Shown here in pieces: positions 59,642-64,000 of a stretch of 64,000 nt of DNA (the first letter of the stretch is position 1; each line of letters starts with the position of its first letter). The stretch spans positions 372,001 through 436,000 of the forward strand of contig NZ_QBKH01000005.1 of assembly GCF_003054045.1 (NCBI RefSeq), read 5' to 3'. Source of the DNA: Sphingobacterium faecium (GTDB lineage: Bacteria; Bacteroidota; Bacteroidia; Sphingobacteriales; Sphingobacteriaceae). Both the position numbers and the translations under genes were made by a program. The notes below the pieces were generated by a model. It was not told the origin of the DNA, searched no databases, and saw nothing but the letters and a program-made list of their open reading frames with translations.

Positions 59642-61468
59642 TTAATCTGTGAACTGTTGCATATCGATCAATTTTCTATATAAACCCTCTTTCTGAATCA
59701 ATTCTGTATGACTTCCAAATTCGACAATTTGACCACCATCTATCACCACAATTTTATCTGCATTCTGAATGGTGCTTAATCGATGTGCAATCACTACCGT
59801 AGTACGATTATCCATAAGCTTATATAAAGAATCTTGAACTAGTTTTTCGGATTCCGTATCTAATGCCGAAGTTGCCTCGTCCAATAACATAATGGGTGGG
59901 TTTTTCAACACAGCTCTCGCGATGCAAATACGTTGTCGTTGGCCACCAGAAAGTTTGGCGCCACGATCACCAATATTCGTTTGATAGCCGGATTCTGTTT
60001 TCAAGATAAATTCATGAGCATTAGCTATTTTGGCAGCATTTTCAACCTCTTGCTGGGTCGCTGATGTATTAGAAAAGGTAATATTATTAAAGATGGTGTC
60101 ATTAAATAAGATAGACTCTTGATTTACTACACCTATCATTGTGCGTAGAGATTCTTGATCTAGATCCCTTAAATCTATACCATCAAACAAAATTTGACCT
60201 GCTGTAACATCCATAAAACGCGGAATTAAATCCACCAAAGTAGATTTACCCCCTCCAGAAGGACCGACCAGCGCTATTGTTTTTCCCTTTTCAATAATTA
60301 GATTGATATGTTTTAAAATGTTTTTCTCACCATAAGCGAAATCTACATGCTGAAACTCAATCGCTTTTTTAAAATCAGTAACTTTCTTAGCATTAGGCTT
60401 ATCAGTAACTTCACTTTTGGTATCAATCAATTCCAGTACACGCTCACCAGCCGCAATACCATTATGAATATTACTAAATGCATCTGTCAATGCTTTTGCA
60501 GGACGCATTACTTGTGAGAAAATAGCGATATAGGCAATAAACTCAGATGCTCCAAACTCATCACTCCCTGATAAAACCAAATTACCACCATATAATAAAA
60601 TGATAGCGACCATAATCACACCTAACAATTCAGATACAGGTGAACCCATTTGTTGGCGCCTTGCCATTGCACGCATGATACCCGCATAACGATCATTCTC
60701 ATCATTAAATCTTTTTTTAACGAAATTTGTTCCGTTAAAGGCTTTAATGATACGAACACCAGATAATGCCTCATCTAAGAAAGAAATCATATTTGCATAC
60801 GAGGTTTGACCAGCAATCGCTTGTGCCTTTAAAGTCTTAACAATTTTAGATATAAAAAAAGCGGATACTGGAATGACGAGCATAGCGAATAAAGTCAGTT
60901 TTGCAGAAATAACAAATAACATAACCAGATATGCAATGAGTTGAAGTGGCTCTTTAAACGCAACCTGCAATGTACCTGTAACAGAATATTGTACAACCTG
61001 AACATCAGAAGATACTTTGGAAATAATATCTCCTTTTCGCTGCCCATTAAAATAGCCCAAATGAAGATCCATGACATTATCAAATACTGTCTTCCGTAAA
61101 TTCAATAAAGTATGAATACGCAAGTTTTCCATAATCCGTTGGGCTAAATACCGAAACAAATTGCTTATAAAAACGGAAATTACGATCACGATACAGACGT
61201 ACTTCAATGCACCATAAGCACCGAACTGTTGGTTAGCCAGACTTGCATAATAATTGAAGTAACCGAGAATATCAAAATATCCATCTGGCTTTGCTAATAC
61301 TACATGAGAAGAAACTTGATCTGTATTGAAAAGAGTTTGCAACAAAGGAGCTAATAACGCCAAATTCAATGTGCTGAATACAACCGTAATTAGGGTGCAG
61401 ATAATATACGGAATTGCATATTTCTCAATGGGTTTGGCAAAAGATAATAACCTAAAGTAAGTTTTCAT
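59642..61468 (-). CDS. MsbA-like ABC exporter (fused membrane and ATPase domains)
   Basis: 608 residues: a six-helix transmembrane domain (about 1-340) and one nucleotide-binding domain (about 365-600) with Walker A LVGPSGGGKST, Q loop NQESILF, signature LSGGQRQRICIARA, Walker B IMLLDEATSALD and switch HRLSTIQ. Homodimeric exporter of the MsbA/LmrA type. A lipid-A/lipid flippase role is the common assumption for such Bacteroidota genes, but drug export is possible. Monocistronic, with a TATTTTTG -7 box just before the ATG. Confidence 0.94.
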   Translation of the reverse strand: MKTYFRLLSFAKPIEKYAIPYIICTLITVVFSTLNLALLAPLLQTLFNTDQVSSHVVLAKPDGYFDILGYFNYYASLANQQFGAYGALKYVCIVIVISVFISNLFRYLAQRIMENLRIHTLLNLRKTVFDNVMDLHLGYFNGQRKGDIISKVSSDVQVVQYSVTGTLQVAFKEPLQLIAYLVMLFVISAKLTLFAMLVIPVSAFFISKIVKTLKAQAIAGQTSYANMISFLDEALSGVRIIKAFNGTNFVKKRFNDENDRYAGIMRAMARRQQMGSPVSELLGVIMVAIILLYGGNLVLSGSDEFGASEFIAYIAIFSQVMRPAKALTDAFSNIHNGIAAGERVLELIDTKSEVTDKPNAKKVTDFKKAIEFQHVDFAYGEKNILKHINLIIEKGKTIALVGPSGGGKSTLVDLIPRFMDVTAGQILFDGIDLRDLDQESLRTMIGVVNQESILFNDTIFNNITFSNTSATQQEVENAAKIANAHEFILKTESGYQTNIGDRGAKLSGGQRQRICIARAVLKNPPIMLLDEATSALDTESEKLVQDSLYKLMDNRTTVVIAHRLSTIQNADKIVVIDGGQIVEFGSHTELIQKEGLYRKLIDMQQFTD

Positions 61469-61485
61469 TTATAATATTAAGGTAG

Positions 61486-61493
61486 CAAAAATA
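61486..61493 (-). promoter_or_regulatory. -7 promoter box of the ABC exporter
   Basis: Minus-strand TATTTTTG, 17 bp before the ATG at 61468, implying a very short leader. Confidence 0.55.
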
Positions 61494-61896
61494 CTAAAAT
61501 TACGCGCAATATATAAGGAATACTTTCAAGGAATGAAATCTTGCACTTCGATGATATTAAAAATTGCATCCAATAAACACCAAATTTAAACGACATTATA
61601 CTTAGCGGCTTTGCATTATGATTTATGAATATAACTCAGGAAACATCTTATTGATGATCATTGACTCGGACTCGTTGATTGATTATTAACCACTCAAGCA
61701 TAACTTTAGTTTATGCTAATCAATCTATTGAGGGGATTAATAATCTTTTAATAAATTCACAAAAAACACGATTTAACAACGATAAACCCAATTTTTATTG
61801 TCATTAGCTTTTCAACAAGTAGAGCTTGTATTCGTAGATTATTCGAGTTTGCTTCATCATAAATAGGTATGATATGCTTATTATCTTCATCTTAAA

Positions 61897-61940
61897 TCCG
61901 TGTTCAGTCCGTGGTGAGTCCGTGTTCAGTCCGTGTTTGT
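61897..61940. repeat. Four tandem 11-bp repeats (TCCGTGTTCAG-like)
   Basis: Units at 61897, 61908, 61919 and 61930: TCCGTGTTCAG, TCCGTGGTGAG, TCCGTGTTCAG, TCCGTGTTTGT. The period is one helical turn. GC-richer than the surroundings. Confidence 0.85.
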
Positions 61941-61968
61941 AGTATTTTCACCATGATACTACCTTTTT
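61939..61968 (+). terminator. Hairpin following the 11-bp repeats
   Basis: GTAGTAT (61939-61945)/ATACTAC (61956-61962) followed by CTTTTT, a plausible intrinsic terminator on the plus strand with no gene upstream of it on that strand. Confidence 0.5.
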
Positions 61969-62302
61969 CGGAACCTGCTTACAGGTATAAGATATATTGA
62001 AGTTGCTGCACATAAGTATCGAGACGTATTACGATAGATTACGGAGAAAAAGCCCTTTAAACTTGATATCAACGTACTCCACATCTATGGATAATCATGC
62101 TCCATGTTTTGATGAATTCAAAACCGCAATCTTGATCAAGATGAAGGCAATAACACCATTCATTACATCAACAAAAATATAAGCAACAGAAATATCAATA
62201 ATTTAAAAAGCAACAATATTTAAAATGTACAATGGGTTATACTATTATTTTAATAGAAAAAACCTAATTTAGTCCTTGTAAATTGTAAAATACCAGAACA
62301 TA

Positions 62303-63472
62303 ATGCAAATAGAAGTTGCCAAAAGGTTGCAACAAACCGAAGAATATTATTTCTCAAAAAAATTAAGAGAGATTGATGAGCTCAATAAAGCAGGTGCTCG
62401 TGTGATTAATTTAGGTATCGGAAGCCCAGACTTACCACCTCATCCTAAAGTAATTCAGACCTTGACGACAGAAGCGGCTAAAGCCAATGTACATGGCTAT
62501 CAAAACTATAAAGGCTCGCCTATATTGAGGCAAGCTATTGCAGATTGGTATCAACGCTATTATCAGGCAACATTCGATCCTAATACAGAAATTTTACCTT
62601 TAATAGGTTCTAAGGAAGGTATTGTTCATATTTGCATGACTTACTTACAAGAAGGTGATGAGGTTTTAATACCGAACCCGGGATATCCTGCTTATGCTGC
62701 TGCAGTGCGACTAAGTGGAGCCACAGCCATTACCTATGATTTATCTGAGGAAACAGATTGGTTACCTGATCTTAAAAAGCTTTCTGAAAACGATTTATCG
62801 AAAGTAAAACTGATGTGGATCAACTATCCACATATGCCTACCGGTTCTAGTGCGAATGAAGGATTTTATCTTGAATTGATTGCTTTTGCAAAGGCAAACC
62901 ATATTTTAATCTGCCACGATAACCCTTATAGTTTTATCTTGACAGACAGCCCTAAGAGCATTATGTCTATTGAAGGAGCAAAAGATGTTGCCTTAGAACT
63001 TAATTCATTGAGTAAGTCATCGAACATGGCTGGATGGCGAATCGGTATGTTAGTGGGTGCAGAAGAACGTATCAATGAAGTGTTACGATTTAAAAGCAAC
63101 ATGGATTCCGGCATGTTCTTGCCAGCACAGCTTGCTGCGGCCAAAGCATTACAATTAGATCAATCGTGGTATCAAGAATTAAATGGAATCTACAATGAAA
63201 GAAGAGCATTAGTTTTTGAAATCATGAACCTGCTAGGCTGTACCTACAAAAAAAATCAAGTTGGTTTGTTTGTGTGGGCAAAAGTCCCTGACAGTTACGA
63301 ATCGGGCTACGCTGTTAGTGATGAGGTATTAAATCGATCACGTGTCTTCATTACTCCAGGAGGTATATTTGGAACTGCTGGAAACTCCTATATCAGAATT
63401 AGTTTATGTGCTTCAGTTGAAGTATTGCAAGAGGCTATTGAGCGAATCAAAGAAGTTAAAGAAACGAATTAA
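62303..63472 (+). CDS. Class I/II aminotransferase, probable aromatic-acid aminotransferase
   Basis: 389 residues, fold-type I PLP enzyme: VINLGIGSPDLPPHPKV, VHGYQNYKGSPILRQAIADW, LIPNPGYPAYAAAVRLSGA, WINYPHMPTGSSAN, ICHDNPYSF and the Schiff-base lysine in LSKSSNMAGWRIGML, with the C-terminal arginine block NSYIRISLC. tyrA starts 12 bp downstream, so the natural role is phenylalanine/tyrosine biosynthesis (prephenate or aryl-pyruvate transamination). LL-diaminopimelate-type aminotransferase is the main alternative from sequence alone. Confidence 0.9.
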   Translation: MQIEVAKRLQQTEEYYFSKKLREIDELNKAGARVINLGIGSPDLPPHPKVIQTLTTEAAKANVHGYQNYKGSPILRQAIADWYQRYYQATFDPNTEILPLIGSKEGIVHICMTYLQEGDEVLIPNPGYPAYAAAVRLSGATAITYDLSEETDWLPDLKKLSENDLSKVKLMWINYPHMPTGSSANEGFYLELIAFAKANHILICHDNPYSFILTDSPKSIMSIEGAKDVALELNSLSKSSNMAGWRIGMLVGAEERINEVLRFKSNMDSGMFLPAQLAAAKALQLDQSWYQELNGIYNERRALVFEIMNLLGCTYKKNQVGLFVWAKVPDSYESGYAVSDEVLNRSRVFITPGGIFGTAGNSYIRISLCASVEVLQEAIERIKEVKETN

Positions 63473-63484
63473 GATTAAAATAAC

Positions 63485-64000
63485 ATGATAAATATAGCCA
63501 TTATTGGCGTCGGTTTAATTGGTGGCTCCGTCGCCATGAAACTAAAAGAAAAGCATTTTTGTGATCAGGTCTTTGGTGTTGACAAAAGTGATGCTAACTT
63601 AACAAAAGCATCGCAAATTGGCTTTATCGATCAGAAAGCAACGTTGGAAGAGGCACTAGAAAAATGCAAGGTCATTATTCTCACGGCTCCTGTAGATGCG
63701 ATTATCTCGTTGGCACCAAAATTATTAGATCTAGTAACAGACCAAGTCATTATTGACATGGGATCTACTAAGCTTAATATTTTACAATTGATCTCAGAAC
63801 ATCCCAATCGTGGTCGGTATGTGGCGGCTCACCCTATGGCAGGGACTGAATATTCTGGCCCAGAAGCAGCTTTACCAAACTTGTTCAAAGATAAAATGAT
63901 GGTCTACGTGGAGGCTTTTAAATCTGATGAAGACGCTTTTGAACTCACAGATTCCATTACTGAACAACTGGAAATGCGCACGTCATTTATGACTGCGGAA
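63485..64000 (+). CDS. tyrA: Prephenate dehydrogenase, N-terminal part (cut by window end)
   Basis: 172 codons are open from ATG 63485 to the last base. N-terminal NAD-binding fold IAIIGVGLIGGSVAMKLKEK, then VIILTAPVDAII, VIIDMGSTK and the prephenate-binding AAHPMAGTEYSGPEAA. It oxidatively decarboxylates prephenate to 4-hydroxyphenylpyruvate for tyrosine. Incomplete only because the window stops. Co-transcribed with the aminotransferase. Confidence 0.95.
   Translation, partial: MINIAIIGVGLIGGSVAMKLKEKHFCDQVFGVDKSDANLTKASQIGFIDQKATLEEALEKCKVIILTAPVDAIISLAPKLLDLVTDQVIIDMGSTKLNILQLISEHPNRGRYVAAHPMAGTEYSGPEAALPNLFKDKMMVYVEAFKSDEDAFELTDSITEQLEMRTSFMTAE

Larger units (their letters stand above)
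61494..62302. other. 810-bp non-coding gap upstream of the aminotransferase operon
   Basis: Largest gap of the window, AT-rich. It contains the 11-bp tandem repeats (61897-61940) and the hairpin listed below; the rest holds no supportable gene. A 61-codon TTG-started frame at 61997-62182 lacks any recognisable feature. Confidence 0.6.

Noticed and set aside
61997-62182. 61-codon open frame in the large gap.
   Set aside because: TTG start, no ribosome-binding site, no recognisable domain, composition like the surrounding non-coding DNA.
1-64000. tRNA, rRNA, CRISPR, prophage or transposase genes.
   Set aside because: I read the gaps for T-loop-like GGTTCRANTCC motifs, regular repeat-spacer arrays and transposase motifs and found none.

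Overview
The window is AT-rich DNA from a Gram-negative member of the Bacteroidota, most likely Sphingobacteriaceae (Sphingobacterium or Pedobacter-like). The evidence is a SusC/SusD pair with an upstream propeller-type membrane regulator, several -7 boxes of the Bacteroidota form TAnnTTTG, an S46 dipeptidyl-peptidase, a BamA-like surface protein, a PNGase F homologue and futalosine-pathway genes. I see no rRNA, tRNA, CRISPR array, prophage or intact insertion sequence. Coding density is high, and most convergent gene ends share long perfect hairpins.

Layout. 0.2-11.9 kb: a polysaccharide utilisation locus with a periplasmic-sensor/LuxR-type regulator, SusC, SusD, a PF10091/GH144-like lipoprotein and a GH3 beta-glucosidase; the GH144 plus GH3 pair points to beta-1,2-glucan. 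12.1-15.6 kb: a small secreted NTF2-like protein and an Lrp/AsnC regulator divergent from rocD-rocF (arginine to ornithine to glutamate semialdehyde). 15.8-24.3 kb: a TruA-type pseudouridine synthase, an ArsC-fold protein, YceI, a large GAF protein, a metallophosphoesterase with an SdiA-regulated-like lipoprotein, an HD-phosphohydrolase fused to a Pycsar-effector-type membrane domain, and DUF1304.

24.6-38.9 kb looks like a stress region: GNAT, a flavin-dependent general-stress-type protein, an LEA-like lipoprotein, an SDR oxidoreductase, small lipoprotein and membrane proteins, a NarL-type response regulator with a minimal histidine kinase-like partner, a phytochrome-derived histidine kinase that appears to have lost its chromophore residues, a CinA-domain protein, a fused trehalose-6-phosphate synthase/phosphatase overlapping a GH15 enzyme, and a small Rieske protein. 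Four exact copies of the palindrome-like sequence GTATWAATAC lie in intergenic gaps between 28.5 and 33.3 kb. They are a candidate operator for the response regulator.

39-54 kb: ychF, a two-part PNGase F-like amidase, riboflavin synthase, oxyR with a ClC transporter, a DPP11-type S46 peptidase, a small SMR/EamA-like membrane protein, a kinase-like domain fused to a BamA-type barrel, an RhlE-type helicase and a TauE/SafE permease. 54.5-64 kb: an ATP-cone/Mrr-like nuclease, ispE, a Nudix hydrolase, a menaquinone cluster (mqnE, histidine phosphatase, mqnA), an MsbA-like ABC exporter, an AT-rich gap with 11-bp tandem repeats, and an aminotransferase followed by tyrA, which is cut by the window end.

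The strongest candidates for undescribed biology are the kinase-like/BamA fusion, the HD-PycTM protein without a visible cyclase, and the achromatic phytochrome/minimal kinase/response regulator cluster with its shared motif.
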